From Bacteroidales bacterium UBA6445 (GTDB taxonomy: Bacteria; Bacteroidota; Bacteroidia; Bacteroidales; UBA932), in the NCBI GenBank assembly GCA_002439585.1, contig DJOF01000021.1, positions 95,171 to 159,170 on the forward strand: a DNA stretch of 64,000 nt, in the 5' to 3' direction. A program made the position numbers and the translations under genes. The notes beneath the pieces are model-generated. The model saw only the letters and a program-made list of their open reading frames with translations, did no database searches and was not told the DNA's origin. Below, piece by piece: positions 7,969 to 16,142 of the stretch (its first letter is position 1; each line of letters opens with the position of its first letter).

Positions 7969-8604
7969 ATGGAAAAGAACATCTATCCGATATTTGATAA
8001 GCTCCAGAGCCGCGAAGATAAAGAGCGACTTCTCGGTCAAAGGGGAATGACAATTTGGTTTACAGGGTATTCCGGGTCAGGGAAGAGTACGATTGCAGTA
8101 GCGTTGGAGAGACTTCTCTCGTCTGAAGGATATGTGTGCAAGATATTGGACGGAGACAATATCCGCTCCGGGCTCAATTCTGACCTTGGCTTCTCCCATG
8201 ACGATAGGATTGAGAATATAAGGAGGATAGCTGAAGTATGCCGTCTGTTCAATTCTATTGGTGTCATAGTTATAGCCTCCTTTGTCACCCCGACAGAAGA
8301 TCTTCGCTCTCTTGCGCGGAAGACTATAGGCAATGACGATTATTTTGAGGTCTGGGTCTCCACTTCTCTCGAGGAATGCGAGAGGCGTGATGTGAAAGGA
8401 CTGTATGCAAAGGCCAGAGCGGGTATGATCCAGAATTTTACAGGGATAGACGCTCCTTTTGATATTCCTGAATCTCCGTCAATAACTGTTGATACTGAAG
8501 ACTCATCTCCGGAGGAGTGCGTCAAGGCAATATACGATATAGTGAGGCCGCGCATTACGGCTGACAGTATAGCAGATGTTCATGATGAGAAAGTTTGTCT
8601 ATAG
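7969..8604 (+). CDS. cysC: Adenylylsulfate (APS) kinase
   Basis: Phosphorylates APS to PAPS, the sulfate donor for sulfotransferases. The start at 7969 gives the usual N-terminus MEKNIYPIFDK and 211 residues; the longer upstream frame adds unrelated sequence. It has a P-loop GYSGSGKST (33-41) and the APS-binding signature DGDNIRSGLNSDLGFS (61-76) with RIENIRR (80-86). The loop usually FVSP is FVTP here. It is the first gene of a three-gene operon, overlapping the next gene by 29 nt. No ATP sulfurylase (cysDN) or cysQ is in the window, so APS must come from elsewhere. With a sulfotransferase downstream, this PAPS is likely for sulfonation rather than assimilation. Confidence 0.95.
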   Translation: MEKNIYPIFDKLQSREDKERLLGQRGMTIWFTGYSGSGKSTIAVALERLLSSEGYVCKILDGDNIRSGLNSDLGFSHDDRIENIRRIAEVCRLFNSIGVIVIASFVTPTEDLRSLARKTIGNDDYFEVWVSTSLEECERRDVKGLYAKARAGMIQNFTGIDAPFDIPESPSITVDTEDSSPEECVKAIYDIVRPRITADSIADVHDEKVCL

Positions 8605-9538
8605 CTTTTTGCTTACTATTCTGCCTTTGGCTGCCCTGGCTCAGATCAAGGCTATCCCATATGGAGACATGGATAGGTGGATGGTAAGAGAGGTCCGAGA
8701 ATCTGGCATAATCGGTGGAAATACTAAATATCTATATGAGCTGGCTTATGGCGATACCCTAAAAGGCAATGTCCCGTTTGTACCAGATTTGAACAAAAGT
8801 CCATGGGCAACCTCCAGTGTCCTTGCAGTTGTGAAAGGAGTGACTAAGGGAAGTTGCACCGTGTTCCCGGAGCCTCATGGCCAAGGTCAGGCCGCTCGTC
8901 TTGAGACAAGGATAGAGACAGTGAAAGTGTTGTCCTTGATAAACATTTCGGTATTGGCTACCGGGACTTTGTTTCTTGGTGAGATACAAGAACCAGTGAG
9001 AGACACTCGCAATCCGCAGGCGAAGTTGCTGATGGGCATTCCGTTTACAGGCCATCCCAAGGGACTTGTCTTTGACTATAGTTTTCATCAGGGAGAATCT
9101 GGTGGCAAGAGAATCAAGATGACTGGCTTCAGCCGCAAGCAGGAGATACCCGGAGTGAATTGCGCTGAGGTATGCCTGTTGCTTCAGAAACGTTGGGAAG
9201 ACTCTGAAGGTAACGTATTTGCCCTTAGGGTCGGCACAGCATGGACGCGGTATGATAAGAGTACTTCCGGATGGGTGTATGGTCATGAGGAAGATATAGT
9301 ATACGGAGATATGACCGGCTCTCCAGCGTTCAAGGAGTATCTCGATCTGATGAAAGAAGAGCCTCATTATTGTCGCAACAGCAAGGGCGAAGTCGTACCT
9401 ATACAGGAGATTGGATGGGCTCCGGAGTATACAACCCCGACGCACATGATCCTCCGTTTCTCTTCCGGACACGGAGGTGCTTACGTGGGTTCTCCCGGGG
9501 CAAAACTTCATATAGATAACGTAAAACTCATTTATTGA
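8576..9538 (+). CDS. Secreted PCMD-domain protein (putative carbohydrate metabolism domain)
   Basis: This 320-aa protein has an N-terminal signal peptide (MMRKFVYSFLLTILPLAALA, cleavage before QIKAIP). ATGs at 8576, 8582 and 8585 are all possible. The C-terminal half ends in SSGHGGAYVGSPGAKLHIDN, the typical closing motif of the PCMD domain (PF13201), a beta-sandwich family found in Bacteroidota surface proteins. It has no lipobox, so it is probably periplasmic. Its position between APS kinase and a sulfotransferase, overlapping the former by 29 nt and 4 nt from the latter, suggests a role linked to the sulfonated product, perhaps binding or display. That link is inference; no PCMD protein reaction is known to me. 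Confidence 0.75.
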   Translation: MFMMRKFVYSFLLTILPLAALAQIKAIPYGDMDRWMVREVRESGIIGGNTKYLYELAYGDTLKGNVPFVPDLNKSPWATSSVLAVVKGVTKGSCTVFPEPHGQGQAARLETRIETVKVLSLINISVLATGTLFLGEIQEPVRDTRNPQAKLLMGIPFTGHPKGLVFDYSFHQGESGGKRIKMTGFSRKQEIPGVNCAEVCLLLQKRWEDSEGNVFALRVGTAWTRYDKSTSGWVYGHEEDIVYGDMTGSPAFKEYLDLMKEEPHYCRNSKGEVVPIQEIGWAPEYTTPTHMILRFSSGHGGAYVGSPGAKLHIDNVKLIY

Positions 9539-9542
9539 CAAG

Positions 9543-10673
9543 ATGGGACTTTTCAATTTCGACAACCTTCCGGTAAATACTTTGGTCGGTGCTGACTGGA
9601 AGACATTCTCCAAAGTTTCCAGAGGAGAGGAGATAGGCCGTACATGCAGGAGTAAGTATCTGCTTACTATGTATGTATGTGCTATTATGAATCCTTTCTA
9701 CAAGATCAACGAGGCCAAGTATTCATCCTTGATGAAGAAATTAGCTTCCGGTAGGCTTTCAGAAAGGTCTATGGAGTCTCCTGTGTTCATAATAGGGCAT
9801 TGGCGGAGCGGTACTACATTTGTCCACAATGTCTTGTCCAAAGATCCTCAGTTCGGATACTGTACCACATATGAGACTGTATTTCCTCATCTTATGCTGT
9901 GGGGACGTCCTTTCTTCAGATGGTGCATGAAGTCTCTTATGCCATCGTCCCGGCCGGCAGATTCTCTGGAACTCAATCCTGACCAACCTCAAGAGGAAGA
10001 GTTTGCGCTTGCCAACCTTACCCCGTATTCGTACTATCATTTCTGGAGTTTCCCGAAGAATATCCCAGAGTTCAGAGAGAAATATCTTCTTATGCGTGGG
10101 CTGTCTTCCGAAGAGAAAGAGGAATTCAGCCGCAATGTCCACAAGATAATGGAGCTTGCAATGTACACTGCTCCAGAAAGAGCAAGGCGTTTCCTAAGCA
10201 AGAATCCGCCACATACAGCTAGGGTGCGTGAATTGCTTGAAATCTATCCTGATGCCAAGTTCATCTACTTGGTGAGGAATCCTTATACAGTATTCAAGTC
10301 AACGATGAATTTCATCGGCAATACTTTGCGCACTACGGCATTGCAGGAATTGTCTAAGGAAGAGCTTGAGAAGCAGATACTTATCACATATAAAGATATG
10401 TATGACAAATACGAGACCGACAAGTCTCTTGTGCCACAGGGCAATCTCATCGAGGTCCGATTCGAGGATTTTGAGAAAGACCCTATTGCCGAGGCTGGGA
10501 GAATCTACTCTGTACTCGGGCTCGGTGATTTTGCTTCAGCATGTCCTCTTATGGAATCCTATATCGCCGGCAAGCGTGGCTTTCACAAGAACAAATACGT
10601 CTATGATGCACACACTATGGCTGTCGTAGACGAAAACTGGCATGAGGCTGTAGCAAAATGGGGATATAAGTAA
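9543..10673 (+). CDS. PAPS-dependent sulfotransferase family protein
   Basis: Transfers sulfuryl from PAPS to an unknown acceptor. The 5'-phosphosulfate loop is GHWRSGTTF (85-93) and the 3'-phosphate-binding region is LVRNPYTVFKST (243-254, Arg245 and Ser253), giving a complete PAPS site. The 376-aa length and single-domain build resemble the Sulfotransfer_3-type proteins of gut Bacteroidota. Gut Bacteroides are known to carry a sulfotransferase clustered with PAPS-synthesis genes that sulfonates cholesterol and steroids; whether this enzyme is an orthologue cannot be judged here. There is no transmembrane segment. Last gene of the cysC operon. Confidence 0.88.
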   Translation: MGLFNFDNLPVNTLVGADWKTFSKVSRGEEIGRTCRSKYLLTMYVCAIMNPFYKINEAKYSSLMKKLASGRLSERSMESPVFIIGHWRSGTTFVHNVLSKDPQFGYCTTYETVFPHLMLWGRPFFRWCMKSLMPSSRPADSLELNPDQPQEEEFALANLTPYSYYHFWSFPKNIPEFREKYLLMRGLSSEEKEEFSRNVHKIMELAMYTAPERARRFLSKNPPHTARVRELLEIYPDAKFIYLVRNPYTVFKSTMNFIGNTLRTTALQELSKEELEKQILITYKDMYDKYETDKSLVPQGNLIEVRFEDFEKDPIAEAGRIYSVLGLGDFASACPLMESYIAGKRGFHKNKYVYDAHTMAVVDENWHEAVAKWGYK

Positions 10674-10690
10674 TATGTTATCAAAATAAA

Positions 10691-10735
10691 CTGCACCCCA
10701 AAGTTGAACATAAAACTAGGGAGTGCAGTACAGTA
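10691..10735. repeat. Inverted IS3-like ends with no interior (possible IS relic)
   Basis: CTGCACCCC followed by AAAGTTGAACA (10691-10710) resembles the outer end of IS3/IS150-type elements. The right side, GGGAGTGCAGTACA (10719-10732), reads TGTACTGCACTCCC on the other strand, the same end inverted. Only ~20 bp lie between, so any element has been deleted. It can also fold as a hairpin but has no T-tract. The IS assignment is from memory of common IS ends. Confidence 0.35.
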
Positions 10736-10756
10736 CTCTAAAAGTGGAAGTGAATC

Positions 10757-12790
10757 TTAATGCTGCAGGAAGTGCTCTGCGCGGCCTGGGGTTAGCAACT
10801 CCCATAGCGAGGCAACTGTCCAGCCTGGTGCGAAGATGTTGTTGTAGAAGCCCTTGCCGTTCTTTCCGTAATCCCAGTTGGTATGCTGCACAACTTCAGG
10901 ATAATATCCAACTTTGGCAACACCGCACAGATGCCCCTCGTATGGCAGAAGCTGGCGCATAGATTCTGAGATCACATTAGCGAATCCTATAAACCTTTCT
11001 TCCGAATATCTTGCCCCGAGCCAGTCAAGAACATCGGCAAAGTCAAAGACGAAAACATCTATATGGTTGTTCTCTACAGAGACATTACCCCACCCTCTGC
11101 TCTTGAATCCGAGATCTCCAAGCATCTGCCCGCGTGCAAATGGCACATCATAGGTATAATACCAGGTAAGGGCGAAATATGCTGCCTTGCGTGCTAAGGA
11201 AGCGTAGTACTCCTGTTCCTCGCCCTTGGTAGCCAATGCCATGTAATATGCTGCAGTAGCTGCATATAGCGAGGCTTCCTTGTCTTCGCAGTTGGCGTCT
11301 AGGGTAGAAGAGAAATAGTCGGACTTGGAGATAATCTCCGTTTCGAGGTATGAGATCGTCCTTTTGGCGCATTCAAGGTAATTCTTGTCTCCGAAATACT
11401 TATATCCCATTACAAGAGGCAAAGTAGCTGAAGGTGTGCTTCCACCCGTAGGATCTACCCTGGAGTAGTCCTCGTTAAATTTGCGCGGAAAGCTTCCGTC
11501 AGGGTTTTGAATCTCTACGAACATGTCAAGCATCTTGCGGATTTTATTCTCCCATTCCTTGTGCTTTCTTCCGTGACGCTTCTCATAGTCAAGATAGTAC
11601 AGAATAGCATATATTCCTTCTGACTGCCTTCTTATAGTATGGAACGGCTTAGTCTTATTCTTATTGCATTCTATAACCTCGTGCAGAAATCCTTTCGGGG
11701 AGATGCCCTTGGCGAGATAAGAGTCGAAGATGCTCCGGGCCTGATTGGCAAGAGTCTCGTCACCGATCTGCTCACCGTATTCGAGAGCATTGAACGCATT
11801 TAGGAGCGTTCTTCCTACGAATCCTACCTCAGCGACGTCAGGGCTGTCGCATGTGGCTACTACCATACGGGGACTTGCATAATAGTTGACATATGACTCC
11901 ACATAGGCCTCGCGGAAATAGTTGCTCATCTTCTCTTTCATGAAATCCGTAGTGTATGTGCCAGTTGGTGCCGCCGGTTTGTAGGTGTCATAGCAATATG
12001 CCCAGATATCGCTCACGCATTCAGCGAAGTCAGCAGCTTCTATGGAAGAAATCTCCCACATAAGATTGACGCTTTCACCTTTGCCAAGACGGCTGAAAGC
12101 CTCTACAGGAGGGGCTAATGTAAGTTTGCGAATGTATGTCTTGGGCTCTTCCTTGTAAGGAAATCCATATGAGAGTGCTGTGCACCCGTCCACATTCTCA
12201 AATCCTGTATACCCAACCGAAGATGGGCCTGATATGATGACCTCTCCTGCCTGGTGTTGGGTAAGAGACTCATGTGCGTAGTTGTCAATCCTTATCACGG
12301 ATAGTGCAGAGTGTCTGTCTTCGCTGTACACAGCCGTAAGCGGTGTGCTCAATCTGTCTTCTCTTACAATCCAGCTGTCAGACACGTTGAACGAAGGAGC
12401 TCCTTCAGGTGAGCGTAAGTTCTTCCTATACCAGTACCCAGGCATAAGAAAAAGTCCTTTATCGTGGTTGAAATCTGTCAGGTAGTGCTCGCCATAAGAA
12501 AAATAAATATCTTCTTCAGCGGTAATCATCACATTGATGCGAATCTTTCCCTCATCGCGGGTGATCTTCCTTATTACATTCACTGGAATATCATCTTTCG
12601 CAACTAATGCCTCCGTTCCTCCGCTGATGATACATGGCGTGAGTGTATGACTAATGGCCGGGTTGCCCGGTGACTTCAGTCTTAAAACCGAAGAAAATCT
12701 TGATTCGGATAATTCTGTGGCAAAGGACAAGGTACATGAGGCTACTATACCGATGGCCGCAATCAAAGGCAAATGTAATTTAGTGTTCAT
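10757..12790 (-). CDS. Secreted protein with a probable alpha/alpha-barrel (six-hairpin-like) domain, function unknown
   Basis: This 677-aa protein has a signal peptide (MNTKLHLPLIAAIGIVASCT, cleavage near SFA). The N-terminal ~290 residues look like beta-sandwich sequence. The C-terminal ~380 are helical with repeated aromatic and acidic patches (EGIYAILYYLDYEKR, NPDGSFPRKFNEDYS, FAPGWTVASLWELL), reminiscent of six-hairpin glycosidase or lyase folds. I cannot place it in a named glycoside hydrolase family or name catalytic residues. A Cys is present in the leader (ASCT), but a lipobox is not convincing. A -7 box lies at 12890-12883. Single gene, convergent with the sulfotransferase operon and divergent from the V-ATPase operon. 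Confidence 0.6.
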   Translation of the reverse strand: MNTKLHLPLIAAIGIVASCTLSFATELSESRFSSVLRLKSPGNPAISHTLTPCIISGGTEALVAKDDIPVNVIRKITRDEGKIRINVMITAEEDIYFSYGEHYLTDFNHDKGLFLMPGYWYRKNLRSPEGAPSFNVSDSWIVREDRLSTPLTAVYSEDRHSALSVIRIDNYAHESLTQHQAGEVIISGPSSVGYTGFENVDGCTALSYGFPYKEEPKTYIRKLTLAPPVEAFSRLGKGESVNLMWEISSIEAADFAECVSDIWAYCYDTYKPAAPTGTYTTDFMKEKMSNYFREAYVESYVNYYASPRMVVATCDSPDVAEVGFVGRTLLNAFNALEYGEQIGDETLANQARSIFDSYLAKGISPKGFLHEVIECNKNKTKPFHTIRRQSEGIYAILYYLDYEKRHGRKHKEWENKIRKMLDMFVEIQNPDGSFPRKFNEDYSRVDPTGGSTPSATLPLVMGYKYFGDKNYLECAKRTISYLETEIISKSDYFSSTLDANCEDKEASLYAATAAYYMALATKGEEQEYYASLARKAAYFALTWYYTYDVPFARGQMLGDLGFKSRGWGNVSVENNHIDVFVFDFADVLDWLGARYSEERFIGFANVISESMRQLLPYEGHLCGVAKVGYYPEVVQHTNWDYGKNGKGFYNNIFAPGWTVASLWELLTPGRAEHFLQH

Positions 12791-12882
12791 CTATGTGGTG
12801 GTTTAGAGTCAGTATTATAGTTTGCGGTACAATGGGACTCCGGTATGTCAGTGGAAGTACAACTCTTGCCCGCATAACTTCG

Positions 12883-12983
12883 CAAATTTAGTAATTCTTT
12901 CGTTATTTGGACTACTTTGTTAAAAAATATCGGCATGTCCGCTCTGTTTTGTATTGTAATGCGCTTGAAAAATATTAAATTTG
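12883..12983. promoter_or_regulatory. Divergent promoters: secreted 677-aa protein (-) and V-ATPase operon (+)
   Basis: Plus strand: ATTG (12953-12956), a 19-bp spacer, then TAAATTTG (12976-12983), 57 nt before the subunit E start codon. Minus strand: CAAATTTA (12883-12890) reads TAAATTTG, 92 nt before the start codon at 12790. The 250-bp gap holds nothing else I recognise. Confidence 0.55.
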
Positions 12984-13040
12984 TACAGAAAACGTTATAA
13001 GTCATAACCGCTTTTTAATACATAGATAACAAATCATAAT

Positions 13041-13649
13041 ATGCAGGACAAACTACAGGAATTGACGGACAAGCTCTACAGCGAAGGGCTCTCCAGAGGA
13101 AAAGCCCAAGGTGAGGCTTTGCTGGCCAAGGCCAAGGAAGACGCGGCGACGATATTGGCAAATGCGAATCGTCAGGCAGCTGAGATTAGAGCCAATGCTG
13201 AGAGAGATGCGGAAGAATACAAGGCCAAGATAGAAAGCGATATCAAGTTGGCTTCCGCACAGAGTCTTCAGACAGTTAAGTCCGACATAGAGAGAGCTGT
13301 CATATTCAAGATGGCAGGTGAACCTGTAGGTAATATCATGTCAGATACATCTTTCCTTAAGGATATTATACGTACTGTGGCGGAGAAATTCAGTGCGCAG
13401 GAATCTTCCGATCTTGAACTTGTGCTTCCCGAGAGCCTGAAATCAGAACTCCAGCCTTTCATTGCTGGGGAACTAACGGCCATGTTCGGAAGTGGATTCA
13501 AGGCATCTTTCTCAAAGAAAGTATCGGGAGGATTCACCATTGGACCTGCCGACGGAAGCTATTTCATAAGCTTTACTGATGAGACCTTTGCCCAGCTGAT
13601 TTCAGCGTATCTGCATCCGGTAACACGCCGGCTTCTCTTCGGGGAATAG
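13041..13649 (+). CDS. atpE: V-type ATPase subunit E (peripheral stalk)
   Basis: This 202-aa protein has a long charged N-terminal helix (about residues 1-85, Ala/Glu/Lys-rich with heptad-like spacing, for example AKAKEDAATILANANRQAAE) and a compact alpha/beta C-terminal domain ending in HPVTRRLLFGE. This is the normal build of the V/A-ATPase peripheral-stalk subunit E, which ties the catalytic head to subunit I. It is the first gene of a seven-gene operon, 12 nt before the DUF2764 gene. I see no separate subunit G/H gene, its usual coiled-coil partner. Confidence 0.9.
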   Translation: MQDKLQELTDKLYSEGLSRGKAQGEALLAKAKEDAATILANANRQAAEIRANAERDAEEYKAKIESDIKLASAQSLQTVKSDIERAVIFKMAGEPVGNIMSDTSFLKDIIRTVAEKFSAQESSDLELVLPESLKSELQPFIAGELTAMFGSGFKASFSKKVSGGFTIGPADGSYFISFTDETFAQLISAYLHPVTRRLLFGE

Positions 13650-13661
13650 ACTGAGCTACAG

Positions 13662-14267
13662 ATGAATAACTACGAATATATAGTCGCGTCTCTCCCAGAT
13701 ATAAGTCTGTCAAGGTCCGGAGTGGATTCTGTGGACACTTCAGCCATTATTGCTGATATCACAAATTTGTGCTCAGACAAGGACAAGGGGACAATCAACT
13801 TGCTTCTTGAAGGATTTGACGACAAAACCCTTGGTGAGGCATTCTATCGCAAAGCTTTGGACTCATCCGACAACTTTGTCCGTCAGTATTTTACCTACGA
13901 CCTTCATATGAGGAATATGAAAGCCAGATATGTCAACAGAGCTCTTGGGCGCAAGGATGACACTGACATCTTCATGGCTGACGGTAAAGAATATGATTCA
14001 GACTCAAGACTTTCCGCTCTATTCGGCAGTGGAGATGTCCTTGCCCTTGAGAAAGGTCTTGACGCCCTTCTGTGGGAGACAGTGGACGAGATTAATGTCT
14101 TCCAATATTTCAGTCTTGATTCCATACTCGGCTTCATAGTAAAGCTTCATATTGTATCCAGGTGGCTTTCCCTTGATCCGGAGAGCGGCAAAGAGATGTT
14201 CTCCAAGTTAGTTAAGGAAGTGACAGCCACATATTCATCGGCCAGGGATGCATCCGGCATTTTCTGA
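13662..14267 (+). CDS. DUF2764 family protein of V-type ATPase operons
   Basis: This 201-aa, mostly helical, soluble protein (MNNYEYIVASLPDISLS at the start) matches the DUF2764 family, which I know from V-ATPase operons of Bacteroidota and spirochaetes between subunits E and A. Its role is not established. The operon has no recognisable subunit C, whose all-helical fold caps the rotor, so DUF2764 may do part of that job; this is inference from position and helical content. There is no signal peptide or membrane span. The 117-bp gap to subunit A holds no evident promoter box. Confidence 0.8.
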   Translation: MNNYEYIVASLPDISLSRSGVDSVDTSAIIADITNLCSDKDKGTINLLLEGFDDKTLGEAFYRKALDSSDNFVRQYFTYDLHMRNMKARYVNRALGRKDDTDIFMADGKEYDSDSRLSALFGSGDVLALEKGLDALLWETVDEINVFQYFSLDSILGFIVKLHIVSRWLSLDPESGKEMFSKLVKEVTATYSSARDASGIF

Positions 14268-14384
14268 TAAGGCGATAATCCCAGAACCGACAATAAGCAA
14301 GGCTTATATGCTGGGAGCAGAATGAAGCAGAAATTCATTGTGCAGAGGCGAAATGATTGTACATGAAATATAAAATAAACGATA

Positions 14385-16142
14385 ATGAAAACTAAAGGTA
14401 AGGTGACCGGCATTGTTTCCAACCTTGTGACCGTCACAGTCGACGGCCCGGTTGCAGAGAATGAGTTGTGTTACATCTCCCTTGGCGATACTAAGCTTCT
14501 TGCCGAAGTCATCAAGGTAAAGGGCAGCGATGCCTCGGTGCAGGTCTTTGAAAGTACCAGAGGGCTGAAGAACGGTGATTCCGTGGAATTTGAGGGAAGG
14601 ATGCTTGAAGTGTCTCTCGGTCCGGGTCTTCTGTCCAGTATATATGATGGTCTGCAGAACAATCTGGCTACCATGGAGGGGGTTTTCCTCAAGAGGGGAG
14701 AGTATACTTCGCCCCTTGATCATTCCAGACTATGGGATTTTGTCCCGCTGGCAAAGCCTGGTGACAAGGTCATTGCCGCTGATTATCTCGGCGAAGTGAA
14801 AGAAGGGTGGCTTCCTCATAAGATAATGGTTCCTTTCTCATTCAATGGTAGTTATACTGTCAAGTCAGTAGCTCCGGCCGGACAATACAATATAGACCAT
14901 GAGATAGCTGTCCTCGTGAGTGACGAGAGCGGAGATGAAGTACAGGTGACAATGGTACAGAGATGGCCGGTGAAAGTTGCTGTCAAGACTTACCGTGAGA
15001 AACCGAGGCCGGACAGGATCATGGAGACCGGAGTACGTGTCATAGATACGCTTGATCCTATTGCAGAGGGCGGAACAGGATTTATCCCTGGTCCATTCGG
15101 ATGCGGCAAGACAGTGCTTCAGCATGCGATAGCAAAGCAGGGTGATGCTGATGTCATTGTGATGGCGGCTTGTGGAGAGAGAGCCAATGAGGTTGTGGAG
15201 ATTTTCACCGAATTCCCAGAGTTGATAGATCCGCATACAGGACGTCATCTTATGGAGCGTACCACGATCATCTGCAATACTTCCAACATGCCTGTCGCTG
15301 CGCGTGAAGCTTCGGTCTATACGGCCATGACAATATGCGAATATTACAGAGCCATGGGTCTTAAGTGTCTGCTTTTGGCGGATTCTACATCCAGATGGGC
15401 TCAGGCCTTAAGGGAGATGAGTAACCGTATGGAAGAACTTCCCGGTGCGGATGCCTTCCCGGTAGATTTGTCTGCCATAATTTCTAATTTCTATGCAAGG
15501 GCAGGCAAGGTTGTTCTCAACAACGGTGCTACGGGTGCTGTAACTTTCATAGGTACAGTATCGCCTGCCGGCGGTAACCTAAAAGAGCCTGTCACGGAGT
15601 CTACCAAGAAAGCAGCCAGGTGCTTCTATGCCCTTGAGCAGAACAGGGCAGACCAGAAAAGGTATCCGGCCGTCAACCCGATTGACTCGTATTCCAAATA
15701 TCTAGAATATCCAGAAATATGCAGCTATCTTGACAGCAAGATAGAGAAAGGTTGGACCGACAAGGTAGCGGCTGCCAAGAATATAATAAGACAAGGACGA
15801 GACGCTGCCGAGCAGATCAATATCCTCGGAGATGATGGCGTGCCGATGTCATATCATGAGACATTCTGGAAATCAGAGCTTCTTGATTTTGTCTTCCTGC
15901 AGCAGGATGCCTTTGATGCCGTAGATTCAATAACTCCGCTTGAGAGACAGAAATACATGCTCAATCTCATACTTGACATATGCTCAACGCATTTTGAGTT
16001 CGAAGATTTCGAGAAATGCAGAGATTTCTTCAAGGAGATGATCAACCTGATGCGTCAGATGAATTACTCCGAATTCCAAAGTGAGGCATTCGGAGAATAT
16101 AATGCAAAACTTTCAAAATTGATGGAAGAAAATGGCAAATAA
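14385..16142 (+). CDS. atpA: V-type ATPase catalytic subunit A
   Basis: Catalytic nucleotide-binding subunit of the V1 head, 585 aa. The Walker A is GPFGCGKT (236-243), preceded by the non-homologous region insert (about 110-200) that distinguishes V-type A from F-type beta. CGERANEVVEIF follows at about residue 264, with the conserved arginine in DSTSRWAQALREMS. The start ATG at 14385 yields MKTKGKVTGIVSN, the usual beginning. Its end overlaps subunit B by 11 nt, suggesting translational coupling. All catalytic motifs are intact. Confidence 0.97.
   Translation: MKTKGKVTGIVSNLVTVTVDGPVAENELCYISLGDTKLLAEVIKVKGSDASVQVFESTRGLKNGDSVEFEGRMLEVSLGPGLLSSIYDGLQNNLATMEGVFLKRGEYTSPLDHSRLWDFVPLAKPGDKVIAADYLGEVKEGWLPHKIMVPFSFNGSYTVKSVAPAGQYNIDHEIAVLVSDESGDEVQVTMVQRWPVKVAVKTYREKPRPDRIMETGVRVIDTLDPIAEGGTGFIPGPFGCGKTVLQHAIAKQGDADVIVMAACGERANEVVEIFTEFPELIDPHTGRHLMERTTIICNTSNMPVAAREASVYTAMTICEYYRAMGLKCLLLADSTSRWAQALREMSNRMEELPGADAFPVDLSAIISNFYARAGKVVLNNGATGAVTFIGTVSPAGGNLKEPVTESTKKAARCFYALEQNRADQKRYPAVNPIDSYSKYLEYPEICSYLDSKIEKGWTDKVAAAKNIIRQGRDAAEQINILGDDGVPMSYHETFWKSELLDFVFLQQDAFDAVDSITPLERQKYMLNLILDICSTHFEFEDFEKCRDFFKEMINLMRQMNYSEFQSEAFGEYNAKLSKLMEENGK

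Noticed and set aside
8759..9613. A 284-codon open frame antisense to the PCMD and sulfotransferase genes
   Set aside because: It lies entirely opposite genes with clear family motifs and its translation has no recognisable domain or composition.
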